DNA from: Bacillus carboniphilus
GTDB lineage: Bacteria > Bacillota > Bacilli > Bacillales > JC228
Reading direction: 5' to 3'
DNA: 64,000 bases
Assembly (NCBI RefSeq): GCF_039522365.1
Contig: NZ_BAAADJ010000062.1
Coordinates: forward strand, 46,833-110,832
This document shows, piece after piece, positions 15,927 through 24,125 of this stretch. Below the pieces are notes generated by a model that did not search any database, was not told where the DNA came from, and saw only the letters and a list, made by a program, of their open reading frames with translations. Position 1 is the first letter of the stretch; every line of letters begins with the position of its first letter. Made by a program: the position numbers and the translations under genes.

Positions 15927-16526
15927 TCAATGAGGTATAGGTATTTCAATCATTTTCCAGTCAGGGTGTGCTGACTTTATACCGTCACTTTCTTCTGATC
16001 CAACTCCAACAGTTAGGCTAAATACGTCAGATGTAGGAATCGACTCTTTGTTTCGGACCAGTTCAATGACAACTGTTCCTCCCCCACCACCAGTTGGTGT
16101 CCAACGTTGATGTCCTCTCCCAATTTCTATCATCTTATTGTGTCCATGTCTGGTCTCTTCTGTTGTGGTCCAAACGGATACATAATCCTCTGGATTTTCC
16201 TCGTTTTCATCTTCAGGATAGCTACTTGTAAAACTAGAGATGTTCCAGTTTTTATGGATACTGAACATTACCCCTCCCCAATCCTCTGGGTCTATGTTTA
16301 TCATTGCAACGATTTGTGCTCGCTCTACTGCGCTTTCTTCCCCACTAAGAAATATTGTACCTTTTACCGAAGTATTTAAATCCGTAGAATCTGAGTTCAC
16401 CTGAAATTCCTTGGATATTATGATTTGATGATTGATAGACACTTGCTCTGATTTTTCCGTTTCCTTTTGGCAGCCAATAATTCCTACAGGAAGTAGAATT
16501 ATAATAAATATTAAAAAGATCCTCAC
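15927..16526 (-). CDS. Lipoprotein, unknown function
   Basis: A 199-aa protein with a lipoprotein signal (MRIFLIFIIILLPVGIIGCQ, lipobox IIGC). The mature part is beta-rich: IIISKEFQVNSDSTDLNTSV, GTIFLSGEESAVERAQIVAM, WGGVMFSIHKNWNISSF and GGGGGTVVIELVRNKE. The GTG start overlaps the stop of the previous gene by four bases (GTGA), so the two lipoproteins are translated together. No family recognised. Confidence 0.7.
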   Translation of the reverse strand: MRIFLIFIIILLPVGIIGCQKETEKSEQVSINHQIIISKEFQVNSDSTDLNTSVKGTIFLSGEESAVERAQIVAMINIDPEDWGGVMFSIHKNWNISSFTSSYPEDENEENPEDYVSVWTTTEETRHGHNKMIEIGRGHQRWTPTGGGGGTVVIELVRNKESIPTSDVFSLTVGVGSEESDGIKSAHPDWKMIEIPIPH

Positions 16527-17107
16527 GGGTTATGAGCTCCTCTAACTAATGCAACTAGATACCAATCCCCATCTATTTCTTCATAAACAAATCGAATAGA
16601 CTGCCAGAGCTCAAAATGGTTTTCTTCTGGTTCATGAAAATATTCTACATAAAAGGCATCAGGATAAACTTCATGAATCGTATTTGGTTGACTTCCCCCA
16701 CTACCAATCTCGGAGTCATTAAATGCGATGCTGGCGTAGGTATATTCATAATCAATCATAGGATGTTTTTTGAGAAGATTATCAACAAACCCATTTGGAG
16801 TGTCATCAAAGGTCACTCCACTTTGGTCCCACGACCAACTATATTGAGTCTGATCCTGACCGAATTTTTCTATTTGAACTTTTTTAAAAAGTAAATCATC
16901 CGTATCACCTACATTTGAAAAAGGGGAATAAACAAGGCCTCGATCAACGTGGATATGTTGAGCAAAACCTTCCCAATCTTTATTCATTAGGCTACTGAAA
17001 AGGATCTCTGATTTTTCCAGTAATGTTTCTTGTACATTGACTCCCTTCTCATTAGAGCACCCTACTAAACCAAGTAACAGCAAAAACATCATCACTGATT
17101 TTTTCAA
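16523..17107 (-). CDS. Lipoprotein, NTF2-like C-terminal half
   Basis: A 194-aa lipoprotein (MKKSVMMFLLLLGLVGCSNE, lipobox LVGC). Helix LLEKSEILFSSLMNKDWEGF followed by HIHVDRGLVYSPFSNVG and the closing IRFVYEEIDGDWYLVALVRG recall extracytoplasmic NTF2-like domains. This is a fold impression, not a family match. The ATG at 17107 is preceded by AGGGAGAGAT. It heads the probable operon 17107-15651. Confidence 0.65.
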   Translation of the reverse strand: MKKSVMMFLLLLGLVGCSNEKGVNVQETLLEKSEILFSSLMNKDWEGFAQHIHVDRGLVYSPFSNVGDTDDLLFKKVQIEKFGQDQTQYSWSWDQSGVTFDDTPNGFVDNLLKKHPMIDYEYTYASIAFNDSEIGSGGSQPNTIHEVYPDAFYVEYFHEPEENHFELWQSIRFVYEEIDGDWYLVALVRGAHNP

Positions 17108-17143
17108 GATATCTCTCCCTAATATAAGTTTCCTTTACTTCCA

Positions 17144-17356
17144 TTATTTCTTTGATAGGAAATAAACAACCATTGATCCAATCCCTGCGAGAGTCATCAT
17201 AATGCCCCCAAAACGTGTGGAAAAAATGTACAAATTTGAAGGTTCACTATAAGTACTGGACTTCCAGCTCTCAGATATAACCCATATGATAGAGGGGTTC
17301 AGGATCATAATTAGACCAAATACGATTAAAAAAATTCCAAGCAATAAATCCTTCAT
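17144..17356 (-). CDS. DUF6199-like small membrane protein (copy 1)
   Basis: A 70-aa two-span protein: LLLGIFLIVFGLIMILNPSI, then IIWVISESWKSSTYSEPSNL with a central polar motif, then FSTRFGGIMMTLAGIGSMVV. The pattern span, W-x-x-x-E-S/G-W-K-S, EPS, TRFGG, span is shared with the gene at 17671 and fits DUF6199, a small family often found beside lipoproteins. Function unknown. GGAGCC precedes the ATG. It lies close to the lipoprotein operon. Confidence 0.7.
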   Translation of the reverse strand: MKDLLLGIFLIVFGLIMILNPSIIWVISESWKSSTYSEPSNLYIFSTRFGGIMMTLAGIGSMVVYFLSKK

Positions 17357-17381
17357 TATATTGGCTCCTTGTAAAAGTTAC

Positions 17382-17663
17382 TTATTTAAAGTACAGAGAA
17401 AAGGGTATGTAATAAATACAGGTTAGGATTATAAATAGAAAAACAATAAAACTGCATATGATTTCAATTTTTGTTGAATGTTCAAGTATGCCTACTATCC
17501 CATGAAATAAGCACAGGGCTGCAAAAAGGATTAAAGCGATGGTGAGCTCATCAAGTGGAGTTAGACTATTGAAGAAGAATGCACTCATTGCAAAAAAGAG
17601 TGTTCCTATTGATAAGATTTGATATATATTTTTAAAGACTTTTAGTTTCTTAGTACTAGGCAA
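17382..17663 (-). CDS. Membrane protein, 93 aa, DUF3953-like
   Basis: Three to four hydrophobic spans: IYQILSIGTLFFAMSAFFF, LTIALILFAALCLFHGIVGI and IEIICSFIVFLFIILTCIYY. The middle-to-late motif GIVGILEHSTKIEIICSFIV resembles the GIxxE-x-KxxxI-x-C pattern I associate with DUF3953/YczI. It is placed between two DUF6199-like genes, eight bases after 17671, so the three are probably co-transcribed. Confidence 0.6.
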   Translation of the reverse strand: MPSTKKLKVFKNIYQILSIGTLFFAMSAFFFNSLTPLDELTIALILFAALCLFHGIVGILEHSTKIEIICSFIVFLFIILTCIYYIPFSLYFK

Positions 17664-17670
17664 ATTCCCT

Positions 17671-17880
17671 CTACCTCCCCTTTCTAGAACGAAAAACCTT
17701 AACCATCCAGCCTACACCTAGGATTATAGATACTACACCACCAAAGCGTGTGGACCAAATGTAAAAAAGAGAAGGTTCGGCCGCTTCATTTGATTTCCAT
17801 CCCTCTGTTATCAACCAAACAATATCCGGCCAGATAATCAGAAATAATCCGTTCAATATTAAAAATATACCTCCAGCCAT
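17671..17880 (-). CDS. DUF6199-like small membrane protein (copy 2)
   Basis: A 69-aa paralogue of the protein at 17144: GGIFLILNGLFLIIWPDIVW, LITEGWKSNEAAEPSLFYIW, STRFGGVVSIILGVGWMV, basic tail FRSRKGR. The shared motifs EGWKS/ESWKS, AEPS/SEPS and STRFGG show a local duplication with the gene at 17382 between the copies. The ATG at 17880 has GGGGGGTTCTTCA upstream. Confidence 0.7.
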   Translation of the reverse strand: MAGGIFLILNGLFLIIWPDIVWLITEGWKSNEAAEPSLFYIWSTRFGGVVSIILGVGWMVKVFRSRKGR

Positions 17881-17930
17881 TGAAGAACCCCCCTATATTC
17901 ACTGTGATGCCCTATAATTTTCTAGTAAAT

Positions 17931-18866
17931 TTAAATATGCTGATGGATCCAATCAATCACGTCCCGAATTACTTCATCTTTATTGACTTCGTTTAACAGT
18001 TCATGACGGGCATTTTCATATAGTTTGTAAGTTACGTTTTCCATGCCTGCTTTTTGAAAGGACTGATAGGACTCTATCACTCCTTTGCCATTCTTCCCCC
18101 CAACAGGGTCATTACTTCCCGAAATGAGATAAATGGGAAGTTCAGTTGGAACAGCATGTAAATGTTTCGGGTTATGCACGGTTTCTAATCCATTTAGAAA
18201 ATCAAAAAAGAAGCCAGTTGAAAAGATGCCTCCACAGAGAGGATCTTCGATGTATTGGTCCACTTCTTTTTCATTTCTGGTGAGCCAGTCAAATTCCGTT
18301 CGATTGGGGCGGAAGGCTTTATTGAAATTGCCGAATGTCAGTTTGTTTAATAATGGGCTAGGAGATTGACTCCCTTTCTTTTTCTTTTCCCAGGAGGCTA
18401 TCATTCTACCGATTTTCCCCATGAATCCAGGATCCCCACCGGTCCCGCTTAAAATCACACCAGCCAATTCATTACCGTAAAGTTGAATATATCGTCTTGA
18501 TAAAAAGGATCCCATACTATGTCCAAACAAAATAATGGGAACACCGGGATATTCTTTTTCCATAATGGAGGTTAGTGTCTGCATATCTTCCACAGCTTTT
18601 TCAAAACCATCTTCGTCAGCAAAGTACCCATGACGATTGGATTTTCTAGCTGTCTCCCCATGACCACGGTGGTCGTTTCCATACACAAAGAAGCCCTGAG
18701 CAACTAATTCTTTTGCCAAGTGATTATAGCGCATGATATGTTCAGCCATCCCGTGCGCAATTTGCACCAACGCTTTTGGCCTTGGAAGATCTTCTTGAAT
18801 CCACTTTCTGGCTACGACTTCCATGCCGTCATTTGATTGAAAGGATAAAACAGATGATTCTACCAT
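17931..18866 (-). CDS. Alpha/beta hydrolase, monoacylglycerol lipase/lysophospholipase type
   Basis: A 311-aa serine hydrolase. Seen: LVQIAHGMAEHIMRYNHLAK, the oxyanion region YGNDHRGHGET, the nucleophile elbow ILFGHSMGSFLSRRY (Ser near residue 116), an acid YLISGSNDPVGGKNGKG and the His in YENARHELLNEVNKDEV. The layout is that of the Hydrolase_4 lipases that cleave monoglycerides or lysophospholipids. No signal peptide, so it is cytosolic. The ATG at 18866 has GGAGGTTTTACC upstream. It is transcribed alone. Confidence 0.85.
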   Translation of the reverse strand: MVESSVLSFQSNDGMEVVARKWIQEDLPRPKALVQIAHGMAEHIMRYNHLAKELVAQGFFVYGNDHRGHGETARKSNRHGYFADEDGFEKAVEDMQTLTSIMEKEYPGVPIILFGHSMGSFLSRRYIQLYGNELAGVILSGTGGDPGFMGKIGRMIASWEKKKKGSQSPSPLLNKLTFGNFNKAFRPNRTEFDWLTRNEKEVDQYIEDPLCGGIFSTGFFFDFLNGLETVHNPKHLHAVPTELPIYLISGSNDPVGGKNGKGVIESYQSFQKAGMENVTYKLYENARHELLNEVNKDEVIRDVIDWIHQHI

Positions 18867-18950
18867 GGTAAAACCTCCACTACCTCTAGTTTATTTTCAA
18901 TTACATGTTTTATAGTTTAATTTAAACATAATTTTCCAGATGGAAGAAGG

Positions 18951-18988
18951 CAAAAATAAAAAAAGATCGCCGTTTTAGACGATCTTTT
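18951..18988 (-). terminator. Intrinsic terminator of tyrS
   Basis: On the minus strand AAAAGATCG and CGATCTTTT form the stem, followed by TTTATTTTTG. Confidence 0.8.
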
Positions 18989-19080
18989 GCTCTTTACTTT
19001 ATATTGAGTAGCGGTTTATTTATTCGCGGATTGCCGAATTATTCGCAGATAGCCAGATTTAAACCCGTGGAGAAACGAAC

Positions 19081-20328
19081 TTAATCACATTTTAGTTTTA
19101 CAAATTTACGTTTCCCAACTTGTATGATTAGACCATCAGATACCGAAACTTGTTGTCTAGTGTCCTCTACCTTATTCCCATCGATTTTGACCCCTCTATT
19201 GTCAATCATTCTTCTAGCTTCACTTTTGGAGCTGAACAGTTTTAAATCCACAAGTAAATCTATGACCGAAACCTCTGTTTCCCCATTCCACTCAACTACT
19301 GGAATTTCATCAGGTAAAGATCCTTGTTGAAAAACGGATACAAAATGCTGTTCAGCTTTTTCCGCTGCTTCTTCTCCGTGGTACATCCTTACAATCGTCT
19401 TACCCAATAACATTTTCGCATCTCTTGGATGTAATTCACCAGTTGCTAGCTTGCCCTTTAACGACTGAATATCTTCAGGAGTAAAATCCGTTACTAATTC
19501 AAAGTATTTAATCATTAACTCATCTGGAATCGACATGGACTTTCCGTACATTTCTTGAGGACTTTCATCAATGCCAATGTAGTTTTTCTTAGACTTAGAC
19601 ATTTTCTCAACGCCATCTAGCCCTTCTAGTAATGGCATGAGTAAAGCAACCTGCTTTTCCTTTCCAAACTTCTCTTGATAATGTCTCCCCATCAAAATGT
19701 TAAAGTGCTGATCTGTTCCACCTAGTTCAATATCACATTCCAACATCACTGAATCATAGCCTTGCATTAGCGGGTAAAAGAATTCATGAAGGGAAATAGG
19801 CTTTCCTGTCGCAATTCGATCTTCAAAGTCATCTCTTTCTAACATTCTGGCTACTGTAATTTTTCCGGCCAGCTGAATGACATCTTCAAAATTCAAGGTT
19901 GCTAACCATTTAGAGTTATAGTGTAACTCGACTTTCTCCATGTCTATTACCTTTGCAAATTGTTCGAAGTATGTCTTGGCATTATGCTTCACTTCTGCAT
20001 CTGTTAATTGTTTTCTGGCCACTGATTTACCCGTTGGATCCCCGATTTTCCCAGTAAAGTCCCCAATGATGAGTTGAATCACATGTCCATTTTCTTGGAA
20101 CTGTCTCATTTTGTTCAATACAACCGTATGTCCGAGATGTACATCTGGAGCAGAGGGATCTAGCCCCAATTTTATCTTCAATGGCTTGTTTTCTAATATT
20201 GACTTTGCAACTTTCTGTTCTAACTCGTCTGCTGGTATGATTTCTTGTACCCCTTGGCTATAAATGGCCATTTGTCTCTTTACTTCTTTTAGCTGCTCTT
20301 CATTCAATTGTTGTAATACGTCACTCAT
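19081..20328 (-). CDS. tyrS: Tyrosyl-tRNA synthetase, KMSKS (TyrZ) type
   Basis: A 415-aa class I synthetase that charges tRNA-Tyr. HIGH-type motif HLGH at about residues 64-67, tyrosine-site and dimer region [22 protein letters not shown] at 242-246, and a C-terminal S4 RNA-binding domain ([20 protein letters not shown]). The [15 protein letters not shown] and KMSKS signatures match the second bacterial TyrRS group (B. subtilis TyrZ) rather than the TyrS group with KFGKT. ATG 20328 follows GGAGG by seven bases. It is controlled by the T-box leader upstream. Confidence 0.95.
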   Translation of the reverse strand: MSDVLQQLNEEQLKEVKRQMAIYSQGVQEIIPADELEQKVAKSILENKPLKIKLGLDPSAPDVHLGHTVVLNKMRQFQENGHVIQLIIGDFTGKIGDPTGKSVARKQLTDAEVKHNAKTYFEQFAKVIDMEKVELHYNSKWLATLNFEDVIQLAGKITVARMLERDDFEDRIATGKPISLHEFFYPLMQGYDSVMLECDIELGGTDQHFNILMGRHYQEKFGKEKQVALLMPLLEGLDGVEKMSKSKKNYIGIDESPQEMYGKSMSIPDELMIKYFELVTDFTPEDIQSLKGKLATGELHPRDAKMLLGKTIVRMYHGEEAAEKAEQHFVSVFQQGSLPDEIPVVEWNGETEVSVIDLLVDLKLFSSKSEARRMIDNRGVKIDGNKVEDTRQQVSVSDGLIIQVGKRKFVKLKCD

Positions 20329-20345
20329 GCTATTTCCTCCTAATA

Positions 20346-20590
20346 AATAAAAAAAACCACATCCCAAACAAAGGGACGTGGTTTAACTTTTACACGCGGT
20401 ACCACCCTAATTGAAGGACATAATCCTTCCACTCAACAGTTTAACGGTTCACCCGTTCTTTGCAAATGCATTCACAAAGACAGCTCCAGGATTGTAATTC
20501 GTGTTATCTTTGTATCGGTTTCCACCCACCACCGACTCTCTTTGAACAGTGAGATAACGACTACTAAGTTCCTGTCATCGCTTTTTTTAT
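20346..20590 (-). promoter_or_regulatory. T-box riboswitch (tyrosine)
   Basis: The conserved T-box AGGGTGGTACCGCG is at 20408-20395 on the minus strand. It is followed by a terminator whose arms AAACCACGTCCC and GGGATGTGGTTT (20384-20354) precede a T run. Upstream, the Stem I specifier region reads ACGAATTACAATCC, giving the specifier codon TAC (20496-20494), a tyrosine codon that fits the gene. Uncharged tRNA-Tyr should bind and allow read-through into tyrS. Confidence 0.95.
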
Positions 20591-20625
20591 ATTTAATAAA
20601 TGAATTTCGTTATTATTTTTATATG

Positions 20626-20654
20626 ATTCTAGCAGATAGTAATTATGAAGACAA
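20626..20654 (-). promoter_or_regulatory. Sigma-A promoter of the T-box/tyrS unit
   Basis: The minus strand shows TTGTCT (20654-20649), 17 bases, then TAGAAT (20631-20626) preceded by TGC, an extended -10. It lies about 40 bases before the T-box Stem I. Confidence 0.8.
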
Positions 20655-20708
20655 GAGAATTTTTAGTAGAAAATAACTAATTTCTATATTTCATTATTCA
20701 ATCTTCTA

Positions 20709-21098
20709 TCAATCTATGCTCGAAAACGAATACCGACTATAAATGAATTTACTACGATAATGAAAGTCATAGGTCCCATCTAGGTTTTCGTATAGGGCAG
20801 CTGTATATGTTTGATTCTCCGAAACAAAAAGAATTGTTCCGCTCTCACTTGGTAGACCCCATTCTTCTGTAGACCTCCTTGGACATTGGTTAATCGATCG
20901 AAGGACTGAATTGACTTCCGCTTGATCTGTAATGGTCCATTCCTCTTGTTCATAGGGCATTACCTTTACCTCAGAGATATTATCAGAAATTAGCTTCTCC
21001 CTTAAAAAATTATTACATGAGTTAAGGAAACTCCAGCAGGCGAAAACAGTGAGACATAGGATACAAACGGTACTAAGAAAAATGACTACACTTTTTAT
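20709..21098 (-). CDS. Membrane-anchored protein, start codon apparently ATA
   Basis: From 21098 the frame reads KSVVIFLSTVCILCLTVFAC (one membrane span), continues WSFLNSCNNFLREKLISDNI and then MPYEQEEWTITDQAEVNSVL, ending YSRYSFSSID. No ATG, GTG or TTG stands after the strong AAAGGGGGA site; at seven bases there is ATAAAAAGT, where ATGAAAAGT would be ordinary. The first standard start (ATG 20960) would remove the membrane anchor and has no good site. The full protein would be 129 aa, of unknown function, with its domain outside. The ribosome site follows the stop of the kinase gene closely. Confidence 0.55.
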   Translation of the reverse strand: MKSVVIFLSTVCILCLTVFACWSFLNSCNNFLREKLISDNISEVKVMPYEQEEWTITDQAEVNSVLRSINQCPRRSTEEWGLPSESGTILFVSENQTYTAALYENLDGTYDFHYRSKFIYSRYSFSSID

Positions 21099-21112
21099 AA
21101 GGTTGTCCCCCT

Positions 21113-21664
21113 TTACCTCTTAAACTTATTTAATATAATTTCACTCATAACATTCGCAAGCTCATCACTCGGTAACATCCCATCTACAACCAATTCTGAG
21201 TTAGGTTTAATCGTTTTTAGCATTTCAAGATAACCCTGTCTTCCTTTTGAAACGTAATTTTCCATCTCAATCAAAATCTCCTGATTGGACTGATTAGCAA
21301 AATCTCTAATCATCCTACGAGCAAGAGCTATATCTAAAGGAGTGTCGATAAAGAAAGCAAAATCTATAAGACTACTGATTTGAGAATTCTGATAAGCAAA
21401 CGGATAATCCAGAAGAATATAATCTAGAGGTTCTGAAAGTAACCCTTCTATGTCCCTTCTGAGTGGCGATAAATCCCAAGCATTATAATCTGGCCCATTC
21501 TCCACCCACCTCACTATGTCAGTCGGGCCATTAAAATTGTATTCATCAAAGTAAAGTGCTTTAGTGTTTTTCATTTTTCCATTTAATTGTTTAACCATTG
21601 TTGTCTTCCCACCACCAGAAACCGCGGCGATTGCAATGACAAATGGCCGATTCTTGGCTATCAT
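21113..21664 (-). CDS. P-loop kinase, uridine kinase-like
   Basis: A 183-aa P-loop protein. Walker A is AVSGGGKTTMVKQL (residues about 13-26). DYILLDYPFAYQN fits Walker B or the acceptor region, and ARRMIRDFANQS resembles the lid arginines of uridine kinase/phosphoribulokinase enzymes. LIDFAFFIDTPLDIALARRM is typical of this family. The substrate is probably a nucleoside or small metabolite, not identified. The ATG at 21664 has AGGAGGATGTAG upstream. Confidence 0.75.
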   Translation of the reverse strand: MIAKNRPFVIAIAAVSGGGKTTMVKQLNGKMKNTKALYFDEYNFNGPTDIVRWVENGPDYNAWDLSPLRRDIEGLLSEPLDYILLDYPFAYQNSQISSLIDFAFFIDTPLDIALARRMIRDFANQSNQEILIEMENYVSKGRQGYLEMLKTIKPNSELVVDGMLPSDELANVMSEIILNKFKR

Positions 21665-21773
21665 CTACATCCTCCTTTTGCCGAGGGCTATACCTTTCGT
21701 CATGTCACAATATAATGTTAACATATTATTCCAGTCCAGGGTTCTCAAATCTTAACACCAATACCTAGATGCC

Positions 21774-21806
21774 AAAAAAAATACAGGAAGCATTAGTGCT
21801 CCCTGC
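21774..21806 (-). terminator. Intrinsic terminator of the DUF1002 gene
   Basis: On the minus strand GCAGGGAGC pairs with GCTTCCTGT over a six-base loop, followed by ATTTTTTTT. Confidence 0.85.
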
Positions 21807-21814
21807 ATCATAGT

Positions 21815-22750
21815 TTAAGAGAATAAACTCATAATACTCTCAATCAATTTTTTAAAGAAATCAAAGATCTGTTGAAAGAAATCACCAATCTTTTGAAGGA
21901 AACCTTTGTCTCCCACAACGTCCTCAATCCTTTTTTGTATATCGTTTGCGAGGTTTTCAAGCTGTGACTGAACATTGTCAAAGTTAATATTTAAATTCCT
22001 CATTTTTTCAAATAAATCAATTAGTAGCTGACGATCCTCAGGGCTCAAGCTGATTTCAAGTGATTTTAATCTTTCATCAATGATTTGTTCCACTTCTTCT
22101 TTTGAGGCAGGATCTAGATCTGCAATTTGCTGCTTAATTTCCGTTAGCAGTTCACTGACTTTGTCCTGATCTAATCCTTCCTTTTGAGCTAACTGAGTGG
22201 CAAGGCTCAGCTCTTCATTTGCCACTTCTGTCCTATCTTTGTTAAGGGCTGTCCCTTCCCCTTCGTCATAAGCCTTGTAAATTCCAACCAGAGCCGAATG
22301 ACCACTTACTTTTACCGGCGAAGCTACATCTACCACTGCATCTTCAATACCTGCTGTCAATAAAGCGTTGGCATACATTTCATTGGTAACCTCGGTAATG
22401 TTTTCAGGAGTAACTTGGTTAATGACAAGCCCTTCTCCAGAGTCATTTCTTGTAATCTTCGCGGAGGAATACATATTAGAATGTGCATCCCCACCAATAT
22501 AATAAACAAGGTCCTCTCCGGTTACCGTAATTTCTTTTACCATAGAGGGATCCTCGACATCTAACAGCTCACGTACCTCTTCTTTTTGCGCCTCAGAAAG
22601 TGCTTCTCCATATACAACAACCGGAAGTCCGTATTTTTCATTAATGCTATCTTCCTTAGTGTCACTATCTGCATAAACCGTACTCATAATACCTATTGAT
22701 AAAACAAGAAGTAACCCTATACCACTTGCGATCATTTTTAAGGATTTCAT
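21815..22750 (-). CDS. DUF1002 exported protein (YpuA-like)
   Basis: A 311-aa exported protein: signal peptide MKSLKMIASGIGLLLVLSIG to about residue 27 (VYADSD), then the DUF1002 core (YGLPVVVYGEALSEAQKEEV, VYYIGGDAHSNMYSSAKITR, VINQVTPENITEVTNEMYAN, VDVASPVKVSGHSALVGIYK). A helical C-terminal third ends FFQQIFDFFKKLIESIMSLF, probably amphipathic. The family is common in Bacillaceae, and B. subtilis YpuA has been linked to the cell-envelope stress regulon as I recall. ATG 22750 follows AAAGGAGAG. Confidence 0.85.
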   Translation of the reverse strand: MKSLKMIASGIGLLLVLSIGIMSTVYADSDTKEDSINEKYGLPVVVYGEALSEAQKEEVRELLDVEDPSMVKEITVTGEDLVYYIGGDAHSNMYSSAKITRNDSGEGLVINQVTPENITEVTNEMYANALLTAGIEDAVVDVASPVKVSGHSALVGIYKAYDEGEGTALNKDRTEVANEELSLATQLAQKEGLDQDKVSELLTEIKQQIADLDPASKEEVEQIIDERLKSLEISLSPEDRQLLIDLFEKMRNLNINFDNVQSQLENLANDIQKRIEDVVGDKGFLQKIGDFFQQIFDFFKKLIESIMSLFS

Positions 22751-22873
22751 CGGAACTCTCCTTTTTGTCATTTTCCTATCCATATGAAATTACCCTGACA
22801 AACATGCTCCGAAACAGGTAGATATAGGTAGAATTGATATAGGCAAAAAGGGAGGTGTTAAAAATGGGAGGTT

Positions 22874-23512
22874 CTAATTAACCGGTTCAGAACTAAGGAC
22901 TTCATCAAATTTCCATTCTCCATTTTCTTTGACTACTTTAAAGGTCATGAGGATTGTTGCTTCTGGTGAAGTACCTCTTGCTGGGTAATGTAGGGTTGCT
23001 GCTACGGTTGTACTCTCTTCAGTTGCTCCGCTCTGTTCCTCAACTTTGATAACTTCAACAGGTCTCCAACTCTTTTCCCACATTTTTATTATTTCTTCTT
23101 TATCTCTCCTAATTGTTTCGATTAGCTCTTTTTTACTCGAATCACTATAAGTTTTTGATACTAGCATTTTCTCTTGTTCTCGTGTACTCAACATGTCAAA
23201 AAAGGTTTCAAAGTCCTTGTTGTTATATGCCTCATAATGCCTTTCAACCATTTCTTCAACAGTGGTTTCGGTACTTTCACCCAGCATATGACTAAGTTGT
23301 GGTAAAGATAATATAGTTATCACTAAGAACGCAGATGCAAATGCCAAATAATATCTCCATTTTTTTGGTGATTGCCTCATTTTAGGTGAAACATCTCCTA
23401 TCTTTGTATTTATTTGATCAATCATTTTGTTTTGTTCTTCTTCACTCAAGTTAACTCCGTTATCCAAAGATTTTAGACCCTCATCATACTGATCAGAATC
23501 AAATTGTTTCAT
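22874..23512 (-). CDS. Probable anti-sigma factor with one membrane span
   Basis: A 212-aa protein whose start overlaps the ECF sigma gene by 14 bases. Residues 1-50 are cytoplasmic (LSEEEQNKMIDQINTKIGD), residues about 53-72 span the membrane (YYLAFASAFLVITILSLP), and the outer part (VEEMVERHYEAYNNKDFETF, then FDMLSTREQEKM ... MTFKVVKENGEWKFDEVL) looks like an NTF2-like domain. Position, overlap and topology indicate that it holds the sigma factor inactive until an envelope signal arrives. No HxxxCxxC zinc motif is present. Confidence 0.7.
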   Translation of the reverse strand: MKQFDSDQYDEGLKSLDNGVNLSEEEQNKMIDQINTKIGDVSPKMRQSPKKWRYYLAFASAFLVITILSLPQLSHMLGESTETTVEEMVERHYEAYNNKDFETFFDMLSTREQEKMLVSKTYSDSSKKELIETIRRDKEEIIKMWEKSWRPVEVIKVEEQSGATEESTTVAATLHYPARGTSPEATILMTFKVVKENGEWKFDEVLSSEPVN

Positions 23513-24014
23513 GATATCCCTCCTTTTCTAACTCTTTTCTTAATGCCTTCATCCCTCTCAACAAGTAAACCTTCACCTTGCTTTCGGTCCATCCTAATAT
23601 TTCGGCGGTTTCACTGATTGAAAACTCTTTGATTTTTCTTAGAATGATGACTTCCTTATATTGGCGCTTAATATGATTCAATGAAATATACAGCTGCTTC
23701 TCAAATTCACTTTTCAATGTAATTTGTTCAGGTGATTTTTCAGAAAAGGATGGGAATAAGTCCTTAAAATAAGAAATCGGTTTTTTCCTTCTTATTGAAT
23801 CGATGGTTAAGTTTCGAGCTATCCTAAAAAGCCAGCCCTTTACATTTTTCCCATCAAAAGCTTCGTAATGGTTGTAAGCTCGCAGAAAAGTATCTTGTAA
23901 AATATCTTTTGACTGTTCTCGGTCACCAATCATGAAAAAGACATACCTAAAAATGTCATTACTATACTGGTAGTACCAATGATTTATATCCTGTTTGATC
24001 TTGTTTGAATCCAA
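23499..24014 (-). CDS. ECF RNA polymerase sigma factor
   Basis: A 171-aa sigma-70 family ECF factor. Region 2: NDIFRYVFFMIGDREQSKDI and LQDTFLRAYNHYEAFDG, with KGWLFRIARNLTIDSIRRKK for -10 recognition. Region 4: YKEVIILRKIKEFSISETAE and ILGWTESKVKVYLLRGMKAL, which holds the -35 helix-turn-helix. It resembles the SigX/SigV/SigW type. It is co-transcribed with the membrane protein at 22874 and preceded by a promoter of the kind ECF factors recognise, so it probably activates its own operon. Confidence 0.9.
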   Translation of the reverse strand: MDSNKIKQDINHWYYQYSNDIFRYVFFMIGDREQSKDILQDTFLRAYNHYEAFDGKNVKGWLFRIARNLTIDSIRRKKPISYFKDLFPSFSEKSPEQITLKSEFEKQLYISLNHIKRQYKEVIILRKIKEFSISETAEILGWTESKVKVYLLRGMKALRKELEKEGYHETI

Positions 24015-24044
24015 AACCTCCCCCTCCTTTCATTACACTTTAAA

Positions 24045-24071
24045 AACGGATAGAGGTCACAGTAAGTTACA
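24045..24071 (-). promoter_or_regulatory. ECF-type promoter (autoregulation)
   Basis: The minus strand reads TGTAAC (24071-24066), 17 bases, then CGTT (24048-24045). AAC at -35 with CGT at -10 is the usual ECF pattern in Bacillus. It lies about 30 bases before the sigma gene. Confidence 0.65.
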
Positions 24072-24125
24072 AAATTATTCAAAAATTTATATGTCCCTCT
24101 TCATGGCAAAAAAACAAGTCGCCAA

